Of a stretch of DNA of 64,000 nucleotides, positions 35,434 through 44,652 are shown in pieces. Origin of the DNA: Pelagibacterium luteolum (GTDB taxonomy: Bacteria; Pseudomonadota; Alphaproteobacteria; Rhizobiales; Devosiaceae); contig NZ_FNCS01000001.1 in NCBI RefSeq assembly GCF_900100665.1, positions 191,001-255,000 on the forward strand, in the 5' to 3' direction. Numbering within the stretch: position 1 is the stretch's first letter; each line of letters begins with the position of its first letter. Below the pieces are notes generated by a model. It was not told the origin of the DNA and searched no databases. It saw only the letters and a program-made list of their open reading frames with translations. The position numbers were made by a program, and so were the translations under genes.

Positions 35434-35450
35434 ACGAAGGGACCGCCACG

Positions 35451-36389
35451 ATGACGGACACGCCGCATATCCTCAGAAGCGCCAAGCTTTTCGACAAATC
35501 CAATGCCGAACTCGCCGAGCGTTTTACCGTCGATGTCGTCACCGAGGATAGGGCGGAAACCGATCGCCTGCTCGATCGCGTCGGTCCCTTTATCCGCGGC
35601 TTTGCGGTGCGCAAGACCATCATCGACAAGGCGATGATCGACCGCCTGCCGGCGCTGGAAATCATCTCGAGCTACAGCGCCGGCACCGAAAATATCGACA
35701 CCGCCTACGCGCGCGAAAAAGGCATCCTCGTCGCCAACACCTCGCATATCCTCGCAGGCGAAGTCGCCAATCTGGCGCTGGCGCAGATTCTGAGCCTCAC
35801 GCGCAACCTCGTTAATGCCGACAAGTTCGTGCGCGACGGCAACTGGCCGACCGAAACCTTCCCCCTCACCCGCTCGCTCAAGGGCATGAAGATCGGCATC
35901 GTCGGTTTCGGCCATATCGGCAGCGAAATCGCCAAACGGCTCGATGCCATGGGCGCACGACCGGCCTATACCGGTCCCAACCGCAAGCCTGTCGATTACC
36001 CGTTCTACCAAAACCCGCTCGATCTCGCCCGCGCCACCCAGATGCTGGTGGTCACCTGCCCCCTGACGCCCGAAACGCGCGGCATGATCGATGCCGAGGT
36101 GATGGCGGCCATCGGCAGTGATGGATACCTCGTCAACGTCGCGCGCGGCCCGATCGTTGACGAGCGCGCCCTGATCGCGCTCCTCGCCCAAAACGGCCTC
36201 GCCGGCGCGGCCCTGGACGTCTTCGAAGACGAGCCCAATGTCCCTGCCGAACTGATCGCCGACCGCCGTGTCATCCTCACGCCCCACATGGCGTCAGGCA
36301 CAAACGAAACCCGCGAATTCATGGGCGACGCCATGGTCGATGCCCTCATCGAAAAGCTCGGCGCAGCACCGGTGCCGCGTTCAAGCTAA
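35451..36389 (+). CDS. D-2-hydroxyacid dehydrogenase family protein
   Basis: NAD(P)-dependent dehydrogenase/reductase of 312 residues. Nucleotide motif GIVGFGHIGSEIAKRL is at 149-164. The catalytic set is R232 (NVARGP), E261 (FEDEP) and H279 (LTPHMASG). It probably reduces glyoxylate, hydroxypyruvate or another 2-keto acid from the same pathway. AAGGGA precedes the ATG, 17 nt after the RraA stop, so dehydratase, RraA and dehydrogenase form one operon. Confidence 0.9.
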   Translation: MTDTPHILRSAKLFDKSNAELAERFTVDVVTEDRAETDRLLDRVGPFIRGFAVRKTIIDKAMIDRLPALEIISSYSAGTENIDTAYAREKGILVANTSHILAGEVANLALAQILSLTRNLVNADKFVRDGNWPTETFPLTRSLKGMKIGIVGFGHIGSEIAKRLDAMGARPAYTGPNRKPVDYPFYQNPLDLARATQMLVVTCPLTPETRGMIDAEVMAAIGSDGYLVNVARGPIVDERALIALLAQNGLAGAALDVFEDEPNVPAELIADRRVILTPHMASGTNETREFMGDAMVDALIEKLGAAPVPRSS

Positions 36390-36438
36390 AAGCCACAGCG
36401 CAGCGGCGCCTCACCCACTAAATGGCAAACAGCCCGTC

Positions 36439-37326
36439 TCACAGAATATCGCTCGCATCCGGCGGTATCTTGTTCTTCGCCCTGCGCCCTTCCCAGAACG
36501 CGCTATAGACGACGCCCGCAAAGATCACCGTCCCCCCGGCCAGAACCGTAAGCTCGATACTTTCGGAAAACAGGAAATACCCGAGCACCGCCGCGATCGG
36601 CAGGCGAATGAAGTCCACCGAAATGACCAGCGACGCATCGGCAAGCTTCATCGCCCGGGCAAAACAGAGCTGTGCGATGAGCCCGCCAACGCCCTGAAGC
36701 GCCATCAGTCCCAGCGCAGCCGGACTCGGCCACACCCAGACGGGTATGGCGATCAGCGCCGCGATCGGCACGGTGATGACGAGGTTAAACCACACGATCC
36801 GGAGCGGATCGTCACGGCCCGAACTGACCTTCATCAAGAGCGCTACGCCAGCCAGCCCGATAGCCGAAGCCAGCGCGAGCGCAATGCCCACGCCAAACTC
36901 TATCCCCGGCGGCTGGAGTATGATCAGCATGCCCACCAGCCCGGCCGCGATGGCGATCACCCGGTGCAATCCCACCCCTTCGCGCAACAGCACCATCGAT
37001 CCGAGCGTTACAAACAACGGCATGGTGAAGGCCATGGCCGTAACCAAAGCGATCGGCAGCATGGTAATCGCCATGAAATAGGCGACCAGCGCCGCAAGCT
37101 TGATCACCGCCCGCACCGTATGGATTGGCCACATCCCCTTGGCATCGAAATTGCGCTGGGCCTTTTTCAAAATGAAAAGGATGGCGATCAGCGAAAAGAG
37201 ATTGCGAAAGAACGCGATCTGCAGCGGATGGATTTCGTCTGACACCAGCCGCACGAACACGGTGTCGAGCGCCGACATCGAGGCGTTGAACCCCATGAGC
37301 AGGAAGGCAAGCATCGCTGGAGACAT
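36439..37326 (-). CDS. EamA/DMT-superfamily membrane transporter
   Basis: Inner-membrane protein of 295 residues with about ten helices in two repeats. The first ends with ITMLPIALVTAMAFTMPLFVTLGSMVLLREGV; the second contains ADASLVISVDFIRLPIAAVLGYFLFSESI. Likely an exporter; substrate unknown. It converges on the dehydrogenase gene and is separated from the ABC ATPase upstream by a structured 150-nt gap. Confidence 0.87.
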   Translation of the reverse strand: MSPAMLAFLLMGFNASMSALDTVFVRLVSDEIHPLQIAFFRNLFSLIAILFILKKAQRNFDAKGMWPIHTVRAVIKLAALVAYFMAITMLPIALVTAMAFTMPLFVTLGSMVLLREGVGLHRVIAIAAGLVGMLIILQPPGIEFGVGIALALASAIGLAGVALLMKVSSGRDDPLRIVWFNLVITVPIAALIAIPVWVWPSPAALGLMALQGVGGLIAQLCFARAMKLADASLVISVDFIRLPIAAVLGYFLFSESIELTVLAGGTVIFAGVVYSAFWEGRRAKNKIPPDASDIL

Positions 37327-37374
37327 AGGCGGACTTTCAGACGCGCCGCGTGGCCGGACGGCCTGGCGCTTAGA

Positions 37375-37468
37375 GCGCTTCCAGGATAAGCGGACACCAC
37401 TTATCCGGTTCGGAAGCGCGACAAAACAAAGACTAAGAGCTCCTGTTTTGATTCCATCAAAACAGGAG
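37375..37468. repeat. Nested palindromic element with terminator-like stem
   Basis: An outer stem GCGCTTCC (37375-37382) / GGAAGCGC (37412-37419) encloses GGATAAG (37384-37390) / CTTATCC (37400-37406). It is followed by a 13-bp stem CTCCTGTTTTGAT (37440-37452) / ATCAAAACAGGAG (37456-37468) with a 3-base loop. The first part resembles dispersed palindromes I recall from Rhizobiales genomes. The second may stop transcription of the ABC operon ending nearby or of read-through from it. Confidence 0.6.
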
Positions 37469-37476
37469 CCCTAGGC

Positions 37477-39120
37477 TCACGCTGCCGAGGCAGCTTCCCA
37501 TTTGGGCTTGGGCGCCGCTTCGATCAGCGTCCTCGTGTATTGGTCCTTGGGCGCGCGGAACAACTCTTCGGTCCGGCTCTGCTCGACCACCTTGCCCGAT
37601 TTCATCACAAGGATCCGGTCGGCAAAATTGCGCACGATCGGCAGGTCATGAGTGATGAAGATATAAGAGAGCCCCAACCGGTCGCGCAGATCGCCCAAAA
37701 GATCGATAATCTGCATCTGGATCGAAACATCGAGCGCCGAGACCGCCTCGTCGCAAACGAGAATTTCCGGATCGCACGCCAGCGCCCGCGCAATGGCGAT
37801 CCTTTGGCGCTGCCCGCCTGAGAACTGATGCGGAAACCGCCTGGCGTGATCGGCATTGAGCCCGACCAGCGCCAGAAGCTCGGCCACCCGCGCCTCCCAC
37901 TTGGCGCGTGGCAAGATATCCTTATGGATCTTCCAGGGCTCGGCGATGATCGAAAAGACGTTCATGCGCGGGTTCATCGAACTGTAGGGGTCCTGAAACA
38001 CCATCTGCACGCGCCGCCGAAAGGCCAGCAACTCACGCCGATCCATTTTCAAGATGTCATCGCCGTGAAACAGCGCCTCACCGCTCGTGGCATCGTTGAG
38101 CCGCAGGAGAACCCGCGCGATCGTCGATTTGCCCGACCCGGACTCCCCAACGATCCCCAGCGTCTCGCCACGTTTGAGCGTAAACGACACATCGTCGACG
38201 GCTTTCAAAACGCGTGGATCGCCACCAAAAAGCCCCGGCGAAAGCGTATAGGATTTGCACAAATGGCTGACCGTGAGCACCGGCTCCTCGGTCGCCCCGC
38301 GCTCGGGCCCATCGCCCTCCTGATGCGCGGGCAATGCGCTCATCAACTGCCGCGTATAGGCATGCTCGGGATGGTCGAAGACCTTTCGCGCGTCGCCCTC
38401 TTCGACGATGCGCCCCGATTTCATGACAACAATCCGGTCGGCCATATTGGCGGCGACTTCGAGATCGTGGGTAATCATGATGATCCCCAGCCCCTCTTCA
38501 CGCTGCAGATCTTTCAAAAGCTCCAAAATCTGCGCCTGCACCGAAACGTCGAGCGCCGTCGTCGGCTCGTCGGCGATCAAAAGTTCCGGCCCTAGCGCAA
38601 TCGCCATGCCGATCATGATCCGCTGGCGCTGCCCGCCGGAAAACTGGTGCGGATACCAGTCGATCCGCGTCTCGGGATCGGGGAGCCCGACGCGGCGCAA
38701 TATCTCGATGCTCCGCTTGCGCGCCTCTTCGCCGCTGGCTTTCCGATGCGCTGTAAACACCTCGGCCAATTGCCACCCGATCGTATAGACCGGATTGAGA
38801 TGGCTCAGCGGGTCCTGAAAGATCATGGCGATCTTGCAGCCATTGATCGCCCGCCGCCGCGCTTCTGACGCCGTGCGCAAATCCTCGCCGCGATAGCTGA
38901 TCGCGCCTGAAACGATCTCGCCCGGCGGGGTATCGATCAGGCCCATGATGGCACTCGCGCTCACCGATTTGCCCGATCCGCTCTCGCCGAGGATAACCAG
39001 CGTCTCCCCGGCATCGACCGAAAAGCTCACGCCCTCGGTTGCTCGAAACGCCCCGGCCGCCGAATGGAAATCCACCGTAAGATTGTCGACCGACAAGAGG
39101 GGTGGCTTGGACATGCTCAT
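37477..39120 (-). CDS. Fused dual ATPase of a peptide-type ABC transporter (DppD-DppF)
   Basis: A 547-residue protein with two complete ABC domains. The first has GESGSGKS, FSGGQRQRIMIGMAI and LLIADEPTTALD; the second has GESGSGKST, FSGGQRQRIAIARAL and ILVCDEAVSALD. Note Ala instead of Pro in the second Walker B. It replaces the usual two separate ATPases. The ATG at 39120 overlaps the DppC-like stop as ATGA. It energises the permeases at 39117-40963 and belongs to the sugar-acid locus by operator sharing. Confidence 0.93.
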   Translation of the reverse strand: MSMSKPPLLSVDNLTVDFHSAAGAFRATEGVSFSVDAGETLVILGESGSGKSVSASAIMGLIDTPPGEIVSGAISYRGEDLRTASEARRRAINGCKIAMIFQDPLSHLNPVYTIGWQLAEVFTAHRKASGEEARKRSIEILRRVGLPDPETRIDWYPHQFSGGQRQRIMIGMAIALGPELLIADEPTTALDVSVQAQILELLKDLQREEGLGIIMITHDLEVAANMADRIVVMKSGRIVEEGDARKVFDHPEHAYTRQLMSALPAHQEGDGPERGATEEPVLTVSHLCKSYTLSPGLFGGDPRVLKAVDDVSFTLKRGETLGIVGESGSGKSTIARVLLRLNDATSGEALFHGDDILKMDRRELLAFRRRVQMVFQDPYSSMNPRMNVFSIIAEPWKIHKDILPRAKWEARVAELLALVGLNADHARRFPHQFSGGQRQRIAIARALACDPEILVCDEAVSALDVSIQMQIIDLLGDLRDRLGLSYIFITHDLPIVRNFADRILVMKSGKVVEQSRTEELFRAPKDQYTRTLIEAAPKPKWEAASAA

Positions 39121-40043
39121 TTGCGTTCCTTCTTGCCGAGCTCGAGCCGCCAGCGCTGATGCGGATCGGCATAGGTGCGCCACCAGCTCGAAAGAATATT
39201 GAGCGACAGCGTTGTCAAAAGGATCGCCAGCCCCGGCCAGAACGCGACCCACCAGGCATTGGCGAGATAGCCCCGCCCCGTCGCAACCATCGACCCCCAC
39301 GTAAAGGCCGGCGCCTGGATACCCAGCCCCAGAAAGCTCAGCGAGGATTCAGCGAGAACCACAGTAGCGAAATCGATCGCCCCGATCGTCAAAACCGTCG
39401 GCAGCACCATCGGCGCGATATGGGAGAAGATCAGCCGCAGATCGCTCGCGCCCAGCGCCGTTGCCGCGCTCACAAACATCCGCTCGCGCACTTCGAGCAC
39501 TTCGGCCCGCGTCGTGCGCAGATAGATCGGCACGCGCGTGATGGCGAGAACGAGGATCAGATTGGGAATAGAGGGCCCGAGACTGAACAGAACGATCAAC
39601 GCCAAAAGGAGCGAGGGAAAGCTCATCACGATATCGGTGGCCCGCATGATGGCATTGCCCAGCCACCCGCGCGAATACCCGGCGATGAGCCCCAGCGTGC
39701 CCCCGATCAGCAGCGAGCACATCACTGCGATCGCAGCAATCCCGAGCGTGTTACGCGCGCCCACCGCCAATCGCGCCAGAAGGCTGCGACCCAGCGTGTC
39801 GGCGCCGAGGATATAGGCGAACCCCTGTTCGAGCGAGAACGGCGCCATATTGCGCGCCCGGAAATTCGGCGCCTCTGCGAGATGCCCGATCAGCATCGGG
39901 GCAATAATCGCACAGGCCGTGACGATGATCAAAAAGACCGCTGCGGCCCCGGCCAGTGGATCGCGGAACAAAAGCTTGAACGGCAGGGGAATGCGGCTTG
40001 CGCGCTTTTGTGCGGCTTGGGTTTCCATGGAAAGAACGCTCAT
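39117..40043 (-). CDS. Peptide-type ABC transporter permease (DppC-like)
   Basis: Inner-membrane permease of 308 residues: N-terminal helix about 35-57, then the loop with ILGADTLGRSLLARLAVGARNTL, and the core helices with coupling segment FVSAATALGASDLRLIFSHIAP. It starts inside the end of the DppB gene (4-bp overlap) and ends inside the start of the ATPase gene. Confidence 0.92.
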   Translation of the reverse strand: MSVLSMETQAAQKRASRIPLPFKLLFRDPLAGAAAVFLIIVTACAIIAPMLIGHLAEAPNFRARNMAPFSLEQGFAYILGADTLGRSLLARLAVGARNTLGIAAIAVMCSLLIGGTLGLIAGYSRGWLGNAIMRATDIVMSFPSLLLALIVLFSLGPSIPNLILVLAITRVPIYLRTTRAEVLEVRERMFVSAATALGASDLRLIFSHIAPMVLPTVLTIGAIDFATVVLAESSLSFLGLGIQAPAFTWGSMVATGRGYLANAWWVAFWPGLAILLTTLSLNILSSWWRTYADPHQRWRLELGKKERK

Positions 40044-40963
40044 GCTGCTTGGTGCCGGATGCGGGGGTCGAGGGCTGCGTAGATAAGATCGATCACGATA
40101 TTGAGGATAAAGATCGCCACGGCGGTCACGAGAACCGTCGACTGGATCAGCGCGAAGTCACGCCGCAGGATGGCGTCGATCATCAGCTTGCCGATGCCCG
40201 GCCAACCAAAGATCGTCTCGATCACCACAGCGCCATTGACCAGCGTCGCAGCAAGATCGCCGGCAACCGTGACGACCGGCAGCATGGCGTTGCGCAGCGC
40301 GTGGACGAAAACGATCTTCTGGCCGGATACGCCCTTGGCGCGCGCCGTCTTGACGTAAGCCGAGGTTAGAACGCCCATCATCGATCCGCGCACCACCTGG
40401 GTCAAAAGCCCGAAAGGTCGCAACATCAGAACGCCGATCGGCATGATCCAGTGCAAGGCTGTTCCCGTGCCCGACGTCGGCAACAGCCCGAGCGAAACCG
40501 AAAACACAAGGATCGCTACGATAGCCACCCAGAAATCGGGCGCGCTGGCACCGGCCAGCGATGCGGTTGTGGCAATGCGATCGAAGAATCCGTTCGGACG
40601 CGCCGCCGCCAGTGAACCGACGACGATCGCCATAACGATCGCCAAGGTCATCGCAATCGCAGCAAGCTTCAGCGTTTCCGGAAACGCCTGCAGCGTCACT
40701 TCCATGGCCGGCCGGTTGCGGCTGAGCGCCGTCCCGAAATCGAGCTGTACGAGGTCGAGGAGATAGCGCCCGAACTGAATATAGATCGGGTCGTTGAACC
40801 CGTTGAGTTCGTTAAAGGCATCCCGCTGAGCCGGGGTCGAGTCGAGCGGCAGATAGAGATAGGCCGGGTCACCGGTCAGGCGCGAGAGAAAGAACACAAG
40901 CACCAAAAGCCCCGCGACCGCGATCAGGCTCTGGATCGACCGTCTGAAGACGTATGCGAACAT
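40040..40963 (-). CDS. Peptide-type ABC transporter permease (DppB-like)
   Basis: Inner-membrane permease of 307 residues beginning MFAYVFRRSIQSLIAVAGLLVLVFFLSRLTGDPA, the standard DppB start, with a coupling loop TARAKGVSGQKIVFVHALRNAMLPV. The ATG at 40963 has GGGAGGA upstream. It follows the binding-protein gene across a gap with a perfect 8-bp stem. Confidence 0.92.
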   Translation of the reverse strand: MFAYVFRRSIQSLIAVAGLLVLVFFLSRLTGDPAYLYLPLDSTPAQRDAFNELNGFNDPIYIQFGRYLLDLVQLDFGTALSRNRPAMEVTLQAFPETLKLAAIAMTLAIVMAIVVGSLAAARPNGFFDRIATTASLAGASAPDFWVAIVAILVFSVSLGLLPTSGTGTALHWIMPIGVLMLRPFGLLTQVVRGSMMGVLTSAYVKTARAKGVSGQKIVFVHALRNAMLPVVTVAGDLAATLVNGAVVIETIFGWPGIGKLMIDAILRRDFALIQSTVLVTAVAIFILNIVIDLIYAALDPRIRHQAA

Positions 40964-40985
40964 GAAATTCCTCCCGAAAGCCGAA

Positions 40986-41008
40986 CGCGGCGGGATCTGG
41001 CCGCCGCG
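40986..41008. promoter_or_regulatory. Intercistronic hairpin after the second family-5 binding-protein gene
   Basis: CGCGGCGG (40986-40993) pairs with CCGCCGCG (41001-41008) over a 7-base loop, between the binding-protein stop and the permease start. No T-run follows. This matches the arrangement at the other transporter operons of the window. Confidence 0.6.
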
Positions 41009-41050
41009 CTGGGTGCGGGGACAAGTGCAGGCACCCATCCCCTGATCAAT

Positions 41051-42565
41051 TTATTCTGCGAACGCGATTTCCGACAGACGCACTTCACTGTTGGTCTTGA
41101 GATCTGGCTCGTATTCGATCCGGTCGCCGACGCGCACATAGCCGATCATGTGATACATCGGAACGTCGGCAATGATCTCGTCATGAACCATGGCGAAGGC
41201 ATCGGCAAAAAGCTGGCAACGCTCTTCGCCGCTCGACGTCATCGCATCGAGGATCAGCGCGTCGAGATCGGGATTTTCGACCGTCGAATACTGCCCTTCG
41301 CTCGTGTACATCACCGGCACGGTAAAGCCCGCATCGCCCGTGTTGTTGTCGTGCTGCTGCTGGAACAGCGTCGGGTTGCGGCCCTCGGGGAAGGGCTTGT
41401 CGAGATAGCGCACCCAATCGGCGGCCTCGAGCTGCTGCACCGTGATGTTGAGGCCGAGATCGGCCCACATCGCCTGCATGGCTTCAACCGATTCCTGGGC
41501 GTTGGGGAAGAACCCGTTCCGCGCGATGATGGTCATTTCGGTGTCCACCGGAACCCCGTCCGCACGGGCTTCCTCGATCAGCTGACGGGCGCGTTCAGGG
41601 TCGAACTGCCAGGGCGTGATCGCATCGTTGAACCCGCAATTGCCCGGAGGCACCATCTGGTTGGCGCGCAGCACTTCAGCACCGAACAGCGCTTCGCCCA
41701 TGCCGTCCCAATCGATACCGATATTGAGCGCTTCGCGGACGCGGACGTCATCGAGCGGCGGCATCTGCATGTCGAGACGCATGCGGGTGGTTTCCGAGTT
41801 GAGATACGCAAAGTCCGTTTCCGGATTGGTCGCATCCTGAACCGCAATCGCCGGCGTCAGATCGGCTTCCCCGGTTTCCACCATCGCAGCACGGATTGCC
41901 GATTCCGAACGCCACACGAAGGTTGCGTCGGTAACGGCCGGCAGTTCGCCCCAGTAATCGGGGTTCTGCGACAGAACGATCCGCTCATTGGTGGCTTCGG
42001 CCAGAACATACGGGCCGGTCCCGACAGGTTCGTTGACTTCGGCATCGAACGGCATGTTGGGCGAAACGATCTGCACGGTACCCATCAGCGTCGGCATGAT
42101 GGGGATCGCGATGTCACTGACGATCTCGACGGTCTGCGCGTCGATTGCCGTCGGCGTCAGCGTCACATCGCCGAATTTCGACCGGCTGTCGCATGTAAGG
42201 TTCGGGTTCATCAGGCGGTTGATCGAATTGACCACAGCCTCGGCATCGAGCGGCGCGCCGTCCTGGAACGTGACGCCCTCGCGCAGGGTAAAGCGCCAGG
42301 TCGTATCGTCCACCTGCTCCCATTCGGTCGCAAGATGCGGCTCGACTTCGCCGGTATCGACATTGATGTCGGTCAGCGTCTCGGTGATGTTCATGTTGAT
42401 CACGCGCCCGATATCAGCGCGGATCGACCGGCACGGCTCAAGATTGGCCGGCTGCTCTGGCAAGACGACGGTTATCTCCTGGGCGGTCGCGGCGACACCG
42501 CCCGACATCAATCCCAAAACGAGTGTACCCGCTACGCTTGAAATCAGTTTCGTCCTGATCGTCAT
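41051..42565 (-). CDS. Family-5 ABC solute-binding protein
   Basis: Periplasmic binding protein of 504 residues with signal peptide (cleavage after VAATA, about 28). The typical family-5 layout follows: EPHLATEWEQVDDTTWRFTLREGVTFQDG, PVGTGPYVL, and a second-lobe VREALNIGIDWDGM. The ATG at 42565 has GAGGAGGAGG directly upstream. An operator palindrome lies 130-143 bases before the start. Family-5 proteins bind peptides but also opines, oligosaccharides and other compounds; the surrounding enzymes favour a sugar-acid-type ligand (inference). Confidence 0.91.
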   Translation of the reverse strand: MTIRTKLISSVAGTLVLGLMSGGVAATAQEITVVLPEQPANLEPCRSIRADIGRVINMNITETLTDINVDTGEVEPHLATEWEQVDDTTWRFTLREGVTFQDGAPLDAEAVVNSINRLMNPNLTCDSRSKFGDVTLTPTAIDAQTVEIVSDIAIPIMPTLMGTVQIVSPNMPFDAEVNEPVGTGPYVLAEATNERIVLSQNPDYWGELPAVTDATFVWRSESAIRAAMVETGEADLTPAIAVQDATNPETDFAYLNSETTRMRLDMQMPPLDDVRVREALNIGIDWDGMGEALFGAEVLRANQMVPPGNCGFNDAITPWQFDPERARQLIEEARADGVPVDTEMTIIARNGFFPNAQESVEAMQAMWADLGLNITVQQLEAADWVRYLDKPFPEGRNPTLFQQQHDNNTGDAGFTVPVMYTSEGQYSTVENPDLDALILDAMTSSGEERCQLFADAFAMVHDEIIADVPMYHMIGYVRVGDRIEYEPDLKTNSEVRLSEIAFAE

Positions 42566-42694
42566 GGATCCTCCTCCTCGATCTCGGTCCTGTTTGGGGT
42601 CTCCCCCTTGGAGCCGGCGCGGCTGGACCAGACCGCACGAGCCGAAATTTCCGCGTGCCGTAACGGCGGCAAAACTTAGCCGCCGCACTAGAGC

Positions 42695-42708
42695 ACTAAT
42701 GCATTAGT
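42695..42708. promoter_or_regulatory. GntR-type palindromic operator, site 2
   Basis: ACTAATGCATTAGT, a perfect 14-bp palindrome and identical to the core of site 1, lies between the DapA-family gene and the ABC binding-protein gene, in the presumed promoter of the ABC operon. Confidence 0.8.
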
Positions 42709-42738
42709 CAGTCAACGGCGTATCCGATAGACCTTCGT

Positions 42739-43680
42739 TCATGCCGCGCGGGCCCGCTGCCGCGCAGCACTTTCCGCCGCCATAAGCGCCTCGACCTGCG
42801 GCATAATCATGGCCTTCTGGCTCTCATCGAGATTGGAGACCAGCGGCATCAACGGGCCGCAATCGGCAATGCCTGAAAGCGTGATCCCGTCATGAAGCAC
42901 CGATGTGCCGCCCAGCTTGGCACGGGTGACTTCGAAATCGAGAAAAGGCTGGCTCAGCCTCCGCGCCAGATCGAATTCCCCGGCCCGATAGAGTTCCAGC
43001 AACTCGTTTGCAGCCGCCGGCGCAATGCACACGGCGCCCGATGTATAGGTCGCCATCTTGCGCGCCCCGATATGATCGTGGATCGGCGTCTCGCCCATGC
43101 CGGACGCAATCTTGTCGGTGCCCACAGCGGCAATCAGCCTGTCGAGATAGGGATCGGCTGCAGCATCGTCGCGCTCGACGGCATATTTGACGAAATCGAC
43201 AGCGCCGTCCTCGATCAACCGCCCCAGCGCGTCGGGATCGATATAATTCTCGCGCTTGACGTAGAGCACGATCCCGAACCCCAATCGGTCGGCGATCCGC
43301 CGCGCGCCTTCCGCGACACCGCGCGCATCGGCAGGAAACGCCATGGGCAGCAGCAGCACATTGCGCACCCCGGCCTTGAGGATATCGCCAGCCTGATCCA
43401 TCGCCTTGCCGAAATCGGGGCCGATGGAAAAGAGGATCTGCAGATTGGGCGGGCAGTTGGCAAACAGCACCGAAAGCGCCTCGCGAAAACTTTCCGCGCC
43501 GAAGTGATAGAGATTGGCATTGCCGCCATAGAGCACCGACGTCACCCCACCATCGGCGATATGGCTCATGATGGCGCGATTGGCGCTCTCTGCAACCACG
43601 CCTTCGGCGGTGAGGGCGATGGGGGGAACGGCAACCACGGACTTGGCATAATCCTGGGGCGTCAACACGGGCTGCTTCAC
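42739..43680 (-). CDS. DapA-family aldolase/dehydratase (2-keto-3-deoxy sugar acid type)
   Basis: TIM-barrel enzyme of 313 residues in the dihydrodipicolinate synthase/N-acetylneuraminate lyase family. Schiff-base lysine K165 is in DFVKYAVERD and the proton-relay tyrosine Y140 is in GIVLYVKRENYI. The usual GTTGE pocket is replaced by GGNANLYHFG at 52-61, so it is not a lysine-synthesis DapA. With an aldonate dehydratase encoded nearby, cleavage or dehydration of a 2-keto-3-deoxy acid is the likely role. The GTG at 43680 has AGGAG eight bases upstream; a GTG three codons earlier overlaps that site. Confidence 0.87.
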   Translation of the reverse strand: MKQPVLTPQDYAKSVVAVPPIALTAEGVVAESANRAIMSHIADGGVTSVLYGGNANLYHFGAESFREALSVLFANCPPNLQILFSIGPDFGKAMDQAGDILKAGVRNVLLLPMAFPADARGVAEGARRIADRLGFGIVLYVKRENYIDPDALGRLIEDGAVDFVKYAVERDDAAADPYLDRLIAAVGTDKIASGMGETPIHDHIGARKMATYTSGAVCIAPAAANELLELYRAGEFDLARRLSQPFLDFEVTRAKLGGTSVLHDGITLSGIADCGPLMPLVSNLDESQKAMIMPQVEALMAAESAARQRARAA

Positions 43681-43821
43681 TGTCAGCACTCCTGATTGAG
43701 CACGTTTCCAGCAAAAGGCAGGCCCTCGGCATAAATCCGATGACGATACCGTTTCAGCGTCCTGGAAACGCGGCGATACAAACAAAAAGAGCAGCGCAAG
43801 CGTTGATCGGCGACTGATGCT

Positions 43822-43835
43822 CTAGTGCGTCAGTC
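43822..43835. promoter_or_regulatory. GntR-type operator, site 3 (imperfect)
   Basis: The 12-base core CTAGTGCGTCAG (43822-43833) matches CTAATGCATTAG at 9 of 12 positions. It lies in the gap upstream of the DapA-family gene, itself downstream of the GntR gene. It is also flanked by ACTGA...TCAGT. Confidence 0.5.
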
Positions 43836-43875
43836 CTAACCGCAACAGCAAATGCTGTCAACAATGTTTACATCA

Positions 43876-44595
43876 TCAGGGTGATAGGGTCTTGTCAAGC
43901 ATGCGCCGTCGCGCTTGCACGAGGTGAAACTCCATGGCAATCCGCGCCGCCACCGCATCGCGACCGCGAATCGCATCGACGATATTGGAATGCTCCCGCG
44001 CCACGAGCGATCCGCGTTGCGGCGATCGCGAACTTGTCAGTTTCAGTGACACGGTCATGAAATCGCTTAGCCGTACTTCCGGCCCTTCCAGGCTTTCGAC
44101 GAAAAACTCATTTCCCGCCGCCTCGGCGATCGCGATATGAACCTCCCGGTCGGACTGCCATAGGAACTGGCCATTCTCGATTTCGGCAATGAATTTGTTA
44201 TGCGCATCGACGATCCGCGCCAGTTGCGCGCTCGTCCGCCGCTCCGCTGCAAGCGCCGCCGCCGCCCCTTCAACCACCAGCCGGAATTCCTGATAGCGCT
44301 GATAGCGGGCGATCTGCGCCATGTCCGCTGCCGCCGACAAATCCTCGGGCGGGCTCGACAGAACGAAACTCCCGCTGCCTTTGCGCGATTCGATCAGCCC
44401 GTCGCGCTGCAGTCGCGACAGCGCATCGCGCACCACCGGCCGCGACACTCCGAACCGCTCCCCGAGCAGCTTTTCGCTCGGCAGTTTGCTCCCCGTCGGG
44501 AATGCGCCCGTGGCTATGCTCGACAAAATCCGCCCGTAAACCTGGTCGGCGAACGTCGATGGCCGTTCGGCCTCTTCCCCAGGTTTTGCGATCAT
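43876..44595 (-). CDS. GntR-family regulator, FadR/FCD type (1)
   Basis: Regulator of 239 residues. The winged helix-turn-helix is at about 14-78 (FADQVYGRILSSIATGAFPTGSKLPSEKLLGERFGVSRPVVRDALSRL). An FCD ligand-binding domain follows, with metal-site-like positions in DREVHIAI, REHSNIVDAI and MEFHLVQAR. FCD proteins commonly sense sugar acids or other carboxylates. It is upstream of the DapA-family gene on the same strand and divergent from a second GntR gene. One of the pair should bind the ACTAATGCATTAGT sites. Confidence 0.92.
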   Translation of the reverse strand: MIAKPGEEAERPSTFADQVYGRILSSIATGAFPTGSKLPSEKLLGERFGVSRPVVRDALSRLQRDGLIESRKGSGSFVLSSPPEDLSAAADMAQIARYQRYQEFRLVVEGAAAALAAERRTSAQLARIVDAHNKFIAEIENGQFLWQSDREVHIAIAEAAGNEFFVESLEGPEVRLSDFMTVSLKLTSSRSPQRGSLVAREHSNIVDAIRGRDAVAARIAMEFHLVQARRRMLDKTLSP

Positions 44596-44652
44596 TGTCC
44601 TGCCCCCATCGGCTCTTGCCCCCAGTGCGTCTGGCCATTACCAAGCTTAAGT

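Noticed and set aside
37100-37474. Plus-strand open frame across the EamA start and the palindromic element
   Set aside because: It mainly reads the antisense of the EamA gene and then the structured gap; no homology or ribosome-binding site seen.
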